This document shows positions 34,328-44,626 of a stretch of 64,000 nucleotides of DNA, piece by piece (position 1 is the stretch's first letter; each line of letters opens with the position of its first letter). Source of the stretch: Helicobacter mehlei (GTDB lineage Bacteria; Campylobacterota; Campylobacteria; Campylobacterales; Helicobacteraceae); NCBI RefSeq assembly GCF_003660265.1, contig NZ_QXQP01000006.1, forward strand, positions 1 to 64,000, read 5' to 3'. The notes beneath the pieces were generated by a model. That model had not been told where the DNA came from and did no database searches. It saw nothing but the letters and a program-made list of their open reading frames with translations. Position numbers and translations under genes: made by a program.

Positions 34328-35491
34328 ATGAATGACACCATTACATGCCCTAATTGTGCGCATGCCATCAATATTAAAGAAGTTTTGTCCAAACAGGCAC
34401 AACAGGAGTTTTCACAACAGATGGCGCAAGAAAAGCAACGCTTTGAGCAGGAATTAAACCAAAAACGCCAAGAATGGAAAAAAGCTTTTGAGGATCTGAA
34501 TGCCCAAAAGCACCACCTAGAGACACAACAAAAAAACATAGAAGCCAAAGAGCAAGCCCTCACCCAACAAATCCAGCAAAGCGTAGAACAAGCCTTGCAA
34601 CAAGAACGTGCCCAAGCCCAACTCAAAATAGAACAGGCTTTGCAAAAGGAGCGTGCCCAAGCCCAAGCCCAAGTAGTCGAGCTAGAAAAGAGTTTGCAAG
34701 CCAAGATAGAGGCACAATACGAGTTCCAGCTCAAAGAAAAAGAAGTGCAGGTGGAACGCTTGAAAAAAGCCGCCCAAGAAGTGCAAAAAAAGGCTGAACT
34801 CACTTCCCAGCAACTGCAAGGCGAGGTGCAGGAATTGGCTATTGAGGCATATTTGCGTGCCCAATTCCCCCTAGATACTATTAAAGAAGTTAAAAAAGGG
34901 CATCGAGGGGGGGATTGTGTGCAAATTGTCAATGACTTTAAACTGCAAGATTGTGGCATCATTTGCTATGAGAGCAAGCGCACAAAGGATTTTAAAGAAG
35001 AGTGGATTGAGAAATTCAAACAAGATATGCGCGAAGCGGGGGCGCACATTGGGATTTTGGTAACAGAGGCGATGCCCAAATCGCCTAAGCCTATGGAACA
35101 CGGGGGGCTTTATAAGGGCGTGTATGTCTGCACCTTCCAAGAATTTAAATTGCTTTGTGGGGTTTTGCGCCAAGTGATCATCAATCAGGCATGGGCACAA
35201 AAAAGCCAAGAAAACAAAAGCGACAAGGTGGGCGAATTATACGATTACTTGATGAGCCCACAATTTGCCAAAGAAGTGGAAAATGTGTTGCTCACCTTTG
35301 AGGAGATGAAAAGGGATTTAGAAAAAGAAAAGCAAGCGATGGAGCGTATTTGGGCCAAACGGGCTAAACAAATCGAGCGGATCGCCACCATCACAGCACG
35401 CACACGGGGCTCTATTGAGGGGATCGCCGGGAGTGCAATCGCCCCCATTCCATTTTTAGAGTTGGGCACCAATCAGATTGGCATGGAATAG
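34328..35491 (+). CDS. DUF2130-family protein
   Basis: I take the start at MNDTITCPNC (34328), with GAAAGG upstream, not the longer frame from 34292. The 387 residues begin with a CPNCAH motif (half of a zinc ribbon), followed by a long coiled coil (about 20-165, very rich in Q, E, K and A, with RAQAQ repeats), then the DUF2130 domain (HRGGDCVQIVNDF, GIICYESKRTKDFKEEW, AHIGILVTEAMPKSP). The ESKRT-type motif hints at a nuclease-like fold. Function unknown. Confidence 0.85.
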   Translation: MNDTITCPNCAHAINIKEVLSKQAQQEFSQQMAQEKQRFEQELNQKRQEWKKAFEDLNAQKHHLETQQKNIEAKEQALTQQIQQSVEQALQQERAQAQLKIEQALQKERAQAQAQVVELEKSLQAKIEAQYEFQLKEKEVQVERLKKAAQEVQKKAELTSQQLQGEVQELAIEAYLRAQFPLDTIKEVKKGHRGGDCVQIVNDFKLQDCGIICYESKRTKDFKEEWIEKFKQDMREAGAHIGILVTEAMPKSPKPMEHGGLYKGVYVCTFQEFKLLCGVLRQVIINQAWAQKSQENKSDKVGELYDYLMSPQFAKEVENVLLTFEEMKRDLEKEKQAMERIWAKRAKQIERIATITARTRGSIEGIAGSAIAPIPFLELGTNQIGME

Positions 35492-35643
35492 CGGACATGT
35501 GATTTAATGGGCACGAAATCAGGCCCAAAAAAAATGGTTAAAATGGATTTTGGTATTTTTGGTGGTGGTGGGGGGTGCCGGAGGCCGTGAGAATTATTGC
35601 AAACTTAGCCAAAATGCTGGAAAATGCACTAATACCTCCTTCA
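35492..35643. other. Intergenic stretch with nothing identifiable
   Basis: Between the DUF2130 gene and the degraded ORF. A G-rich stretch (GGTGGTGGTGGGGGG, about 35562-35576) is present; no gene, tRNA or terminator is convincing. Confidence 0.3.
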
Positions 35644-35982
35644 TTATTTGTAATTGCGCATTTCTTTTTGCACCTCTTGCGCTGCTTGTAGGCCCACATC
35701 TTTAGGGGCTAGGCGCACACAAAGTGGCAAAAATCGTGTCGAAGTTTTCCTAAAAGCTCACGCAATGCCTCTTTTTTTGGATAAAACATCTCGTTTTTTG
35801 ACATACTCCCCATAGCTAAAGCTAGGGGCTTTACGGCGTGGTTGGTAATTGATACTCAAATCCGTGGTCGCCTGTGTGGCACTACCTACCTGCAAAACAT
35901 CTAATACGCGATACTCCCCACTAGAACAACAAACTTTTAAAGCCACAAAACTTAAGGGGAGTCCCCCCCCTCCGCACAACAC
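35644..35982 (-). pseudogene. Degraded ORF of unknown family with a short poly-G run
   Basis: On the minus strand, pieces in different frames read consecutively: CCSSGEYRVLDVLQVG, NYQPRRKAPSFSYGEYVKK, then KKEALRELL (reached by removing one A from an A7 run), then LCVRLAPKDVGLQAAQEVQ and a stop at 35644-35646. A G8 run (35963-35970 on plus) lies near the front. The pattern suggests a once functional gene broken by at least two frameshifts. Family not recognised. It sits next to tRNA-Gln, a common spot for insertions. Confidence 0.5.
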
Positions 35983-36071
35983 AAATAGAGTTAAGCATCA
36001 ATACCCTTTTTGAGAAAATGAAGGACCCATTCTAGGGTTTTGCAGTTCGACCTGCTAGTGTCAAAATATGC

Positions 36072-36100
36072 TTGACTTTTATAGAAAAATACACTACAAT
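36072..36100 (+). promoter_or_regulatory. Consensus-like promoter of tRNA-Gln/tRNA-fMet
   Basis: TTGACT (36072-36077) and TACAAT (36095-36100) with a 17-base spacer, ending ten bases before tRNA-Gln. This is an unusually complete -35/-10 pair for Helicobacter. Confidence 0.65.
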
Positions 36101-36109
36101 TGGGCTTTT

Positions 36110-36184
36110 TGGGGTATAGCCAAGCGGTAAGGCAGCAGGTTTTGGTCCTGCCATTCAGAGGTTCGAATCCTTTTACCCCAACCA
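36110..36184 (+). tRNA. tRNA-Gln (TTG)
   Basis: A 75-base cloverleaf with encoded CCA. The acceptor stem is TGGGGTA pairing with TACCCCA; anticodon TTG lies at 36142-36144 in the loop between GCAGG and CCTGC; the T arm is GAGGTTCGAATCCTT. Confidence 0.96.
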
Positions 36185-36192
36185 ATCAAAGA

Positions 36193-36269
<77 letters not shown>

Positions 36270-36381
36270 TTTACAGCTTCCGTTCAAAGCTTCTTAGTTA
36301 TCCTTTAAAGTTTCCTCGCGATTGAGATTCCGTAAGTATAGTGCCATGGTCATTTCTGCTATTTTTGAGGTGAGGGTTTTT

Positions 36382-37017
36382 ATGAACGAAATACATGGTT
36401 TGCGTGCGCTAGAGACTTTTAGGGGTTTTTATTTTTTCGTCCCCAGCTACCAAAGAGGGTATCGCTGGACAGATCAGGAGGTGGGGGATTTATTGCAAGA
36501 CATTAAGGATTTTAAGGATAACCCCAAGGGTGCAAAGTTTTATTGCTTGCAACCTGTAGTGGTGCAAAAAGAGGGAGATAGGTTTCGCGTGATCGATGGG
36601 CAACAACGCCTAACCACGATCTTTTTGATCATTAAGTTTTTAGAAGGCAGAAGCCACTTTAAAATCGCCTACCAAACCCGCCCTCAGAGCGCGGAGTTTT
36701 TAGAAAATATTGCTCATGAAAATCCCGATCAAAAAGATAATATTGATTTTTACCATTTTGTCAAGGCTTACCAAACCATCCAAAAGTTCTTTAAGGAAAA
36801 GGAACAAGATAAGCAAGCCTTCCTAAAAACTTTGCTCGATGAGTGTGTGGTGCTTTGGTATGAAACACAGGATGATGAAAATGAGGTTTTTAGACGACTC
36901 AATAGTGGTAAAATCCCTTTAATGGAAACAGAAATCATCAAAGCCTTATTTTTAAGTAAGGGTTTAGGTGAGGATGTAGGTACGCTTATAGAGAGATCAC
37001 AGGCTTGGTATCATTAA
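36382..37017 (+). pseudogene. Truncated DUF262 (GmrSD-type) protein
   Basis: About 211 residues beginning MNEIHGLRALE. Signature motifs of the DUF262 N-terminal domain are present: VPSYQRGYRW (about 22-31) and VIDGQQRLTTIF (about 73-84), the likely nucleotide-binding motif, and FRRLNSGKIPLMETE. Complete GmrSD-like proteins run to about 550-700 residues with a DUF1524 nuclease domain; here the frame stops at 37017 and no nuclease part follows before rpsL. It looks like a remnant of a modified-DNA restriction gene, though a short functional version cannot be excluded. Confidence 0.6.
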
Positions 37018-37152
37018 GAACGGTCAAAGCGATCAAAATCCTAATACCCTTTGACCCATGCGGACAGCATAGGACTTTGAGCAGATTGCACGCTCTTGAT
37101 TAACTTAGAACATAAAGCTGGCAAGTCAAGCCAAGATCAAGCTTTTTTAGTG

Positions 37153-37158
37153 TATAAT
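37153..37158 (+). promoter_or_regulatory. -10 box of the rpsL-rpsG-fusA operon
   Basis: TATAAT, preceded by GTG as in extended -10 promoters, 34 bases before the rpsL start. Confidence 0.6.
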
Positions 37159-37191
37159 GAAACTTTTTGAACTTAGCAATAAAGGACAAGT

Positions 37192-37593
37192 TTGCCTACC
37201 ATCAACCAATTAATCCGCAAAGAAAGGAAGAAAATCCTTAAAAAGACTAAATCGCCCGCTTTAGTGGAATGTCCTCAAAGACGCGGGGTCTGCACGCGTG
37301 TATATACCACAACACCCAAAAAGCCTAACTCTGCCTTGCGTAAAGTGGCTAAGGTGCGTTTGACAAGCAAGTTTGAGGTGATTAGCTATATTCCCGGGGA
37401 GGGGCATAATTTGCAAGAACACTCCATTGTGCTTGTGCGCGGTGGCCGGGTAAAAGACTTGCCCGGGGTGAAATACCACATTGTGCGTGGGGCGTTAGAT
37501 ACCGCTGGGGTGAATAAACGCTCTGTATCGCGTAGCAAATATGGGGCTAAGAAAGCTAAGGTAGGGGAACAAAAGGGCAAGCCCAATAAGTAA
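37192..37593 (+). CDS. rpsL: 30S ribosomal protein S12
   Basis: A 133-residue decoding-centre protein. The conserved loops [15 protein letters not shown] (about 41-55) and [13 protein letters not shown] (about 84-96) are present with Lys at both streptomycin-resistance sites, so a sensitive allele is expected. The start codon is TTG, with AAAGGACAAG upstream. First gene of the str operon; in epsilonproteobacteria it normally follows the rpoBC genes, but here it has its own promoter after a degraded region. Confidence 0.96.
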   Translation: MPTINQLIRKERKKILKKTKSPALVECPQRRGVCTRVYTTTPKKPNSALRKVAKVRLTSKFEVISYIPGEGHNLQEHSIVLVRGGRVKDLPGVKYHIVRGALDTAGVNKRSVSRSKYGAKKAKVGEQKGKPNK

Positions 37594-38079
<486 letters not shown>

Positions 38080-38088
38080 GGGGTCTTT

Positions 38089-40166
38089 ATGGCACGCAAA
38101 ACTCCTTTAGAAAAAATCCGCAATATTGGGATTGCTGCCCACATTGATGCAGGCAAAACCACCACTCCGAGCGCATTTTGTTTTACACCGGTGTGAGCCA
38201 CAAAATCGGCGAAGTGCATGACGGCGCGGCCACGATGGACTGGATGGAGCAAGAGAAAGAAAGAGGCATCACCATCACCTCTGCGGCCACCACTTGTTTT
38301 TGGAAAGATCACCAAATTAATTTGATTGACACCCCCGGGCATGTGGATTTCACCATTGAGGTTGAGCGATCCATGCGTGTGCTAGATGGTGCGGTGGGGG
38401 TTTTTTGCTCAGTAGGTGGGGTACAACCCCAGAGTGAAACCGTGTGGCGACAAGCCAATAAATATGGCGTGCCCCGAATCGTTTTTGTCAATAAGATGGA
38501 TCGCATCGGGGCAAATTTTTATAGCGTCGAAAACCAAATTAAAGAACGCCTGAAAGCTAACCCTGTGCCCATTAATATTCCCATTGGGGCAGAAGACACT
38601 TTTCAGGGTGTGATCGACTTGGTGGCGATGAAAGCCATTATTTGGGCTAATGAGGCGATGGGAGCCAAATACGAAGTCCAAGACATCCCTAGCGATTTGC
38701 AAGCCAAAGCCCAAGAGTACCGCGACAAACTCTTAGAGGCGGTGGCTGAACAAGATGAAACTTTGATGGAGAAGTATTTGGGTGGGGAGACTTTGAGTGT
38801 GGAGGAGATTAAAAGAGGCATTAAGCTAGGATGCTTGAACATGTCCTTGATCCCTATGCTCTGTGGGTCTTCTTTTAAAAATAAGGGTGTGCAAACTCTA
38901 TTAGATGCGGTGATTGACTATCTACCCGCCCCCACAGAAGTAGCCGACATCAAGGGGGTTGATCCTAGAAATGAAGAAGAAATCAAGGTGCAATCTAGCG
39001 ATGAGGGGGATTTTGCCGGGTTGGCTTTTAAGATCATGACCGATCCCTTTGTGGGGCAACTCACTTTTGTGCGTGCTTACCGGGGCAAGCTTGAATCGGG
39101 GAGTTATATTTACAACTCCACGAAGGATAAAAAGGAGCGCGTAGGGCGACTCTTAAAAATGCACTCCAACAAGCGTGAGGACATCAAGGAAGTTTATGCT
39201 GGGGAAATTTGCGCCTTTGTAGGGCTCAAAGACACACTGACTGGTGACACCCTTTGTCATGAGAAAAGCCCGGTAGTGTTGGAACGGATGGAGTTTCCTG
39301 AGCCTGTGATCCACATCGCCGTAGAGCCCAAAACCAAAGCCGACCAAGAAAAAATGGGCGTGGCTTTGGGAAAACTGGCTGAAGAAGACCCCAGCTTTAG
39401 GGTGATGACCCAAGAGGAAACGGGGCAAACCTTGATCGGCGGGATGGGTGAATTGCACCTTGAGATCATCGTGGATCGCTTGAAACGGGAGTTTAAAGTC
39501 GAGGCGGAGGTGGGCCAACCCCAAGTCGCCTTTAGAGAAACCATTAGAAGCGCGGTGCAAAAAGAGCATAAATACGCCAAACAATCCGGCGGGCGTGGGC
39601 AATACGGGCATGTCTTTATTAAGCTTGAGCCTAAAGATCCGGGCACAGGTTATGAGTTTGTCAATGAAATCAGCGGGGGCGTGATCCCCAAAGAGTATAT
39701 CCCGGCGGTGGATAAGGGCATCCAAGAGGCGATGCAAAGCGGGGTGCTCGCCGGCTATCCGGTCGTGGATTGTAAAGTTACCCTATATGATGGCAGTTAC
39801 CACGAAGTGGATTCTTCAGAGATGGCCTTTAAAATCGCCGGCTCTATGGCGTTTAAAGAGGCTTGCCGTGCGGCTAACCCTGTGCTTTTAGAGCCCATGA
39901 TGAAGGTAGAAGTGGAAGTGCCCGAGGAGTATATGGGTGATGTGATTGGGGATTTAAACCGCCGCAGGGGGCAAATCAACGCGATGGACGACAGATTGGG
40001 GCTTAAAATCGTCAATGCCTTTGTGCCTTTGGTGGAAATGTTTGGCTACTCCACCGATCTGCGCTCTGCTACGCAAGGACGGGGCACTTATTCTATGGAG
40101 TTTGATCACTACGGCGAAGTCCCCGCTAACATCGCTAAGGAAATTGTGGAAAAGAGGAAGGGGTAA
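38089..40166 (+). CDS. fusA: Elongation factor G, with a one-base frameshift near codon 26
   Basis: The GTPase that drives ribosomal translocation. The true start is ATG 38089 ([20 protein letters not shown]), with the G1 loop [10 protein letters not shown]. After ACC ACC ACT the frame is lost and reaches a stop at 38194-38196; from 38178 the correct frame continues ([20 protein letters not shown]) to 40166. One inserted T (ACTTCC for ACTCC near 38166) restores a 692-residue protein, with G2/G3 (ERGITI, DTPGH) and the C-terminal domains intact. As EF-G is essential, an assembly error is likelier than a real null allele. Confidence 0.9.
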
Positions 40167-40167
40167 A

Positions 40168-40180
40168 GGGGCTTTGCCCC
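40168..40180 (+). terminator. Short hairpin after fusA, possible terminator
   Basis: GGGGC-TTT-GCCCC directly after the fusA stop, between convergent genes. The following sequence is only moderately T-rich, so it is a weak terminator candidate. Confidence 0.4.
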
Positions 40181-40198
40181 CTAAAGTTATTCTAGCCT

Positions 40199-41059
40199 TT
40201 AAAAATTGACAACATAATTGACGAACGCTACAATGTTGCGTCTGAGAATGAGTGTGCTGTCGATCTTAATTTTAAGCATTCTCCCCATTGCATAAGTGCC
40301 CCTATCGGCATAGTAAAGGTTGTTGATAGTCGGAATCCGCACGCCCACCTCAAAACCTTGATGTTTGGTAAAATTAAACCTAAACCCTAGATTGACAAGG
40401 AGTTGCACAAAAGCAGGTGAGAAAGAAGATTTGAGGCCAGGATAGAATTTATGGTTAATGCGCACTTGTTCATTAAAGAATTCGTTCATTGTGATACAAC
40501 CACTAGAGCCACCCCCGCGTTTGTGGATAGATGACCAACGGCATTGTTTATCCTTGCCCATTGACCAAGAGCTCCACCCCACCATCACGCCTGCAAAAAC
40601 ACCAAAAGAACGCTTATTGCTATCATAGAAGTTGTAGAGCATGTCCATCCCCCCACCATAGAAAAGATTAGTGCCGGGCTGATCGGTAACAACAAATTTA
40701 GGATCGGCATTGCTATTCTCAACAGAGTTAGCATACCCTGTCTGCCCACTAAAAAAGCCATAGAGACGCAAGCCAAAGCGTCTTGTTTGACCAAAGAACA
40801 GCTTATAACCCACTTGGATATTCCCCCCAAAAAGATTGCCATTGTAGGGGTTTTTGGTTTTGGTTGTCAAGGTGGGTGTTCCTGGTATTGTGTATTGCAT
40901 AACCGTATCTTGCTTGAAAGCACCAGAAGCGTAAGAATACTGGAATCCCCCTTCTATGAATACACCGCTACTCTCTGCACCTAAAGGGAGCAAGGAGAAA
41001 AACCCTATTCCAAAAAAGACTCGTGTCTCCCGCACAAGTTGTTTAAGAACCATTCTCAT
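40199..41059 (-). CDS. Helicobacter outer membrane protein (Hop/Hof-like)
   Basis: A 286-residue outer-membrane protein: signal peptide (about 1-28, ending LGAES), an N-terminal SGVFIEGGFQYSYASGA strand typical of the Helicobacter OMP families, inner strands such as FGLRLYGFFSGQTGYAN, a cysteine pair (QCRWSS and SSGCIT) and a C-terminal strand ending VNYVVNF. AAGGAG precedes the ATG. It faces fusA convergently. Which OMP subfamily cannot be set without alignment; ligand unknown. Confidence 0.85.
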   Translation of the reverse strand: MRMVLKQLVRETRVFFGIGFFSLLPLGAESSGVFIEGGFQYSYASGAFKQDTVMQYTIPGTPTLTTKTKNPYNGNLFGGNIQVGYKLFFGQTRRFGLRLYGFFSGQTGYANSVENSNADPKFVVTDQPGTNLFYGGGMDMLYNFYDSNKRSFGVFAGVMVGWSSWSMGKDKQCRWSSIHKRGGGSSGCITMNEFFNEQVRINHKFYPGLKSSFSPAFVQLLVNLGFRFNFTKHQGFEVGVRIPTINNLYYADRGTYAMGRMLKIKIDSTLILRRNIVAFVNYVVNF

Positions 41060-41238
41060 TTAGCACTCCTTTTTCTATAAGCTTGTTCTAAAGTGGTTGA
41101 GGCTAACTTGCGTGTTTTTCTCAAAATATCGAGCTTGAGGGCTCTTGCTTAAGAGTGTAGGGGATAAAAAGATTGTTGGTAGATGGGTGGAGCATGGTCT
41201 TTTATCGGGCTAGTGCCCGCTCCAAACTTGGGTAAGCC

Positions 41239-41403
41239 CTACAAGTTCATATTAGGCAACACGCTAGAGCTATGCGCAACAAACATGACCAGTTCCACCA
41301 ACCACATCGTTACAAAGAGCCCAAAGGCTAACCGCTCCCATGCAGGTTTAAAAAAGATGATCGCTACCACGATCAGAGTAACGGCAAATCCCAAAAATTC
41401 CAT
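41239..41403 (-). CDS. Small 54-residue membrane protein downstream of rplQ
   Basis: Starts MEFLGFAVTLIVVAIIFF with a strong AGGAGGG site four bases upstream, and ends ...AHSSSVLPNMNL. Two hydrophobic segments (about 4-18 and 28-44) are joined by KPAWERLAF. The strong ribosome site and clean frame show a real gene, though it is very short. It follows rplQ by 18 bases in the same direction. I do not recognise a named family. A weak hairpin (CGGGC/GCCCG, 41206-41219) lies beyond its stop. Confidence 0.75.
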   Translation of the reverse strand: MEFLGFAVTLIVVAIIFFKPAWERLAFGLFVTMWLVELVMFVAHSSSVLPNMNL

Positions 41404-41421
41404 GTGCCCTCCTAAGAAAGG

Positions 41422-41772
41422 CTAAATAAAGGCAATAGAAGCCAAAACAGAGGCATCGCCCCTTCTAATGGCACTCCTATGGATGCTGGTATACCCCCCC
41501 TTGCGTTCGGCATACTTGGGAGCAATCTGGGTAACTAGCTTGTGTGTAGCCCTCTTGTGTTGCAAATAAGCAAAGACTTGGCGGTGGGCGTTAAAGTCGC
41601 CTTTTTTGGCAACACTAACCAGTTTTTCGATGTAGGAGCGCAACTCCTTGGCCTTAAAGACACCCGTTTCAATTTTTTCATACTCAATCAAAGAGATAGC
41701 TAGGTTTTTGAGCAACGCTTTTCTGTGGGAACTCGTCCTGCCTAATTTTCTAAACCGATTCTTGTGGCGCAT
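41422..41772 (-). CDS. rplQ: 50S ribosomal protein L17
   Basis: A 116-residue protein: [20 protein letters not shown] at the start and the conserved TTLxKAKELR-like segment ([16 protein letters not shown]). It ends the alpha-operon block and touches the rpoA stop (they share a base at 41772). Confidence 0.95.
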   Translation of the reverse strand: MRHKNRFRKLGRTSSHRKALLKNLAISLIEYEKIETGVFKAKELRSYIEKLVSVAKKGDFNAHRQVFAYLQHKRATHKLVTQIAPKYAERKGGYTSIHRSAIRRGDASVLASIAFI

Positions 41773-42788
41773 TAGTTTTCCTCATTTTTCATTTTGTCAA
41801 TCTTGGCTTTCAAAGAAGCTTTAAAGTCGCTGGAAAGATCAGAACCCACGGGGTACTTTAACTGCTCGAGTTTTTCAGCAATCTCATCGTAGGACTTTTT
41901 ACCCAAGTTCTTAATGCCCTTGAGCTCGTAACTGTCCATCAAAACTAACTCACCGACATACTTAATCCCGATTTTGTCCAAACAATTAAAACAGCGTGCG
42001 CTTAGATTAAGTTCTTCGACCTTCATGGTCAATTCCTTGACCTCTAGGCTGTCTTCCAAATGCCCGTGCGCGGCTTTAAAGTCTGCCATGTTCCCATTGA
42101 AGATATGTAACTGGGCATTCATGGTTTTGATCGCTTCTTGGAAGGCGTGCTGGGGGTCAATCTGCCCATCGCTTTCAATCTCAAAGATCACTTTTTCAAA
42201 ATTAGGGTTGCCATCTACAAGTATATTTTCGATGTTATAGACGACCTTTTTAATGGGGGTGAAGTAGGCATCTAGGGGGATGTAGTCGCTGGAGATGTAG
42301 CCTCTAATGATCTCACTGGGCACATAACCCATGCCCTTTTGCAAAATAATAGAAAAATCCAACTGAATATCCTCGTTGATGGTGGCTAGGTAGGCTTGCT
42401 GATCCACCACATCCACTTCTTCATTGATCAAATCTTTGCCACTCAACTTAGCCGGACCTTTGAAGGAATAATGCACCACCACCTGGTCATTGGGGGCATT
42501 TTCTAAGTGCTTGCCCACTAAGCGGATATTTTTTAAGTTGGCAATAAACAATGCCACATCTTCGGACATTCCACGTAACGAATCAAACTCATGGGCAATA
42601 TTTTCAATCTTGATTCCAATAGGCGCATACCCCACAGAGCTTTGCAAGAGTAGGCGACGGATGGGGTGCGCTAGGGTGATGGCATACCCACTCTCAAAAG
42701 CAGAGACACAGACCTTGATATGTCTGTCGCTAATCTTTTCCACACTAATGTCCGTAGGGACATGGGGAGCGACTTTAATCACTTTCAT
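41772..42788 (-). CDS. rpoA: RNA polymerase alpha subunit
   Basis: A 338-residue protein with the assembly domain (about 1-230; [18 protein letters not shown]) and the C-terminal DNA- and activator-binding domain (about 255-320; [29 protein letters not shown]). It follows rpsD by 15 bases in the standard alpha-operon order. Complete and of normal length for Helicobacter. Confidence 0.96.
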   Translation of the reverse strand: MKVIKVAPHVPTDISVEKISDRHIKVCVSAFESGYAITLAHPIRRLLLQSSVGYAPIGIKIENIAHEFDSLRGMSEDVALFIANLKNIRLVGKHLENAPNDQVVVHYSFKGPAKLSGKDLINEEVDVVDQQAYLATINEDIQLDFSIILQKGMGYVPSEIIRGYISSDYIPLDAYFTPIKKVVYNIENILVDGNPNFEKVIFEIESDGQIDPQHAFQEAIKTMNAQLHIFNGNMADFKAAHGHLEDSLEVKELTMKVEELNLSARCFNCLDKIGIKYVGELVLMDSYELKGIKNLGKKSYDEIAEKLEQLKYPVGSDLSSDFKASLKAKIDKMKNEEN

Positions 42789-42803
42789 CAGAGCACCGCC
42801 CTC

Positions 42804-43430
42804 TTATTTAGAATAAAGCTCAACAATCAAGCGTTCTTCAATGGGGATCACCACTTCGTCCCTTTCAGGGTAGCGGGTAAAAACACCCATTTTTTGATCT
42901 TGATCCACATCAATCCAAGGGGCGATCCCCACTTGGTTGCTTAGCTCCACAGCGCGCATGATTTGGGCATTCTGCTTACTTTTTTCCCTAATCTCTACCT
43001 TTTGCCCGCTTTTAATAAAAGCCGAAGGAATATCCATGCGTTTGCCATCTACCAGCACATGTCCGTGGGTTACCAGCTGACGCGCAAAACTCCTCGTGGT
43101 TGCAAAGCCCATGCGATAAACCACATTGTCTAAACGCCTTTCTAGCAAACGCACTAAATTTTCTCCCGTATTGCCCTCCATACGGTTGGCTTCAACGAAA
43201 ATAGAGCGGAATTGTTTTTCGGAAATACCATACATGGCCTTGGCTTTTTGCTTTTCTCTTAGTTGCAAGCCATAATCTGAAATTTTACCTCTTCTTTGCC
43301 CATGTTGTCCGGGTCCATAGGCGCGCTTATCCACAGCACTTTTGCCACTCAAGCGACGCTCGCCTTTTAGGGCTAAAGAAATGCCAAACCGACGTTCTAG
43401 TTTCTCCACTGCACCTCTGTATCTTGCCAT
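42804..43430 (-). CDS. rpsD: 30S ribosomal protein S4
   Basis: A 208-residue primary 16S-binding protein. The S4 RNA-binding domain is at about 97-160 ([27 protein letters not shown]). No zinc-binding cysteine cluster is present near the N-terminus, as in the C-minus form. Sits between rpsK and rpoA. Confidence 0.96.
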   Translation of the reverse strand: MARYRGAVEKLERRFGISLALKGERRLSGKSAVDKRAYGPGQHGQRRGKISDYGLQLREKQKAKAMYGISEKQFRSIFVEANRMEGNTGENLVRLLERRLDNVVYRMGFATTRSFARQLVTHGHVLVDGKRMDIPSAFIKSGQKVEIREKSKQNAQIMRAVELSNQVGIAPWIDVDQDQKMGVFTRYPERDEVVIPIEERLIVELYSK

Positions 43431-43439
43431 GTCTGCTCC

Positions 43440-43832
43440 TTACACTCTTCTTCTCTTGGGTGGCCGGCAACCATTGTGTGGTAAGGGCGTTACATCCTTG
43501 ATCCAAAGCACCTTAATGCCCTCCACACTCCCCACACTCTTAATAGCCGTCTCACGCCCGCTACCTGGACCCTGCACCTTGATCCCCACTTCTTTAAGTC
43601 CATGTTCTTTAGCTTTCACCATGGCATTTTCGACAGCTTGCTGGGCGGCATAGGGCGTGGATTTTTTAGAACCTCTAAAGCCTAGCCCTCCAGCGGTCGC
43701 CCAACAAATGACATTGCCCATTTCATCGGTAACGGTGATGTTGGTATTATTAAATGAGGCTGCAATATGCACCACGCCCCGTGCAATATTCTTTTTAACA
43801 ACTCTCTTTTTGACGCCTGTTCGTTTTGCCAT
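43440..43832 (-). CDS. rpsK: 30S ribosomal protein S11
   Basis: A 130-residue platform protein: [18 protein letters not shown] (about 19-36), the [14 protein letters not shown] segment and the C-terminal [13 protein letters not shown]-type tail ([13 protein letters not shown]). Complete; 9 bases from both neighbours. Confidence 0.96.
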   Translation of the reverse strand: MAKRTGVKKRVVKKNIARGVVHIAASFNNTNITVTDEMGNVICWATAGGLGFRGSKKSTPYAAQQAVENAMVKAKEHGLKEVGIKVQGPGSGRETAIKSVGSVEGIKVLWIKDVTPLPHNGCRPPKRRRV

Positions 43833-43841
43833 CTGTGCTCC

Positions 43842-44204
43842 TTACTTGCTACCCACGGTTTTTTTCTTGCCTTTGCGGGTGCGGGCGTTGTTTTTCGTGG
43901 TTTGTCCGCGCACTGGCAGGCCCTTGCGGTGTCTAATCCCTCTATAGCTCCCCAAATCCATCAAAGCTTTAATATCCATCTGCACCTTTTTACGCAAATC
44001 CCCCTCCACGACATAGTTGGCTTGAATCTCTTTGGTGATGCTAGACACTTCATCCTCGCTCAATTCATGTACTCTTTTATCCAAAGAGATTTGCACTTTG
44101 GCTAAAATATCCCGTGAGCTCTTTAAACCCACACCATAGATATAAGTTAGGGCGTATTCTACACGTTTTTTCTTGGGTAAATCTACCCCTGCAATCCTTG
44201 CCAT
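43842..44204 (-). CDS. rpsM: 30S ribosomal protein S13
   Basis: A 120-residue head protein starting [16 protein letters not shown]; the longer frame to 44243 overlaps rpmJ and is rejected. Conserved features are the helix-two-turn-helix ([15 protein letters not shown]) and the basic C-terminal tail [16 protein letters not shown]. It starts 2 bases beyond the rpmJ stop. Confidence 0.95.
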   Translation of the reverse strand: MARIAGVDLPKKKRVEYALTYIYGVGLKSSRDILAKVQISLDKRVHELSEDEVSSITKEIQANYVVEGDLRKKVQMDIKALMDLGSYRGIRHRKGLPVRGQTTKNNARTRKGKKKTVGSK

Positions 44205-44206
44205 AT

Positions 44207-44320
44207 TTATCCTTGTCTTTGTTTGTGTTTGGGGGTAACGCAAATCACGCGGATCACACCCCGCCTTTTAATGACCTTGCATTTATCGCACATTTTCTTA
44301 ACAGAAGGTCTCACTTTCAT
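44207..44320 (-). CDS. rpmJ: 50S ribosomal protein L36
   Basis: A 37-residue protein, [20 protein letters not shown]..., ending KHKQRQG. It has the zinc ligands CDKC, then C27 (VICV) and H32, so this is the zinc-binding (C+) form. AAGGAG precedes the ATG. Too short for usual gene cut-offs but certain. Confidence 0.95.
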   Translation of the reverse strand: MKVRPSVKKMCDKCKVIKRRGVIRVICVTPKHKQRQG

Positions 44321-44380
44321 CTCAATCTCCTTATGCAAAACTTCTACTCTATTTTATCATCACTTAAAAAACACTTAAGT

Positions 44381-44599
44381 TCATTTGTAGCGGAAAGTGA
44401 TCCGCCCTTTATCCAAGCTATAAGGCGTGAGTTCCAAACGCACCCGATCGCCTAGAGCAATCCGGATATAATGCATGCGCATCTTGCCCGAAATGCGGCA
44501 CAACACGATATGCTTATTCTCCAACTCGACTTTAAAGGTAGCATTGGGCAAGCACTCAATCACCCGCCCATCCACCTCAATCACATCATCTTTCGCCAT
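44381..44599 (-). CDS. infA: Translation initiation factor IF-1
   Basis: A 72-residue S1/OB-fold protein: [20 protein letters not shown], ending KGRITFRYK. It blocks the ribosomal A site during initiation. In H. pylori it follows map; here it follows era, and 12 bases before its start match the end of map (see the inversion finding). Confidence 0.96.
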   Translation of the reverse strand: MAKDDVIEVDGRVIECLPNATFKVELENKHIVLCRISGKMRMHYIRIALGDRVRLELTPYSLDKGRITFRYK

Positions 44600-44610
44600 T
44601 TAAATCTCCG
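44599..44610. repeat. Left copy of a 12-bp inverted repeat (breakpoint at era/infA)
   Basis: CGGAGATTTAAA on the minus strand, covering the infA ribosome site and the first base of its ATG. An identical copy in opposite orientation is at 63042-63053, spanning the map stop. Confidence 0.7.
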
Positions 44611-44626
44611 CTTCAATTAAAAGCCC

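Noticed and set aside
34264-34962. Cysteine- and serine-rich minus-strand ORF of 232 residues
   Set aside because: Antisense shadow of the Gln/Ala-rich coiled coil of the DUF2130 protein.
35991-36185. A 64-residue minus-strand ORF (MVGVKGFEPLNGR...)
   Set aside because: It is the reverse complement of tRNA-Gln; such KGFEPL peptides are a well-known annotation artefact.
41183-41425. Plus-strand ORF of 80 residues near rplQ
   Set aside because: It lies antisense to the 54-residue membrane protein gene, which has a strong ribosome site; the plus ORF has none.
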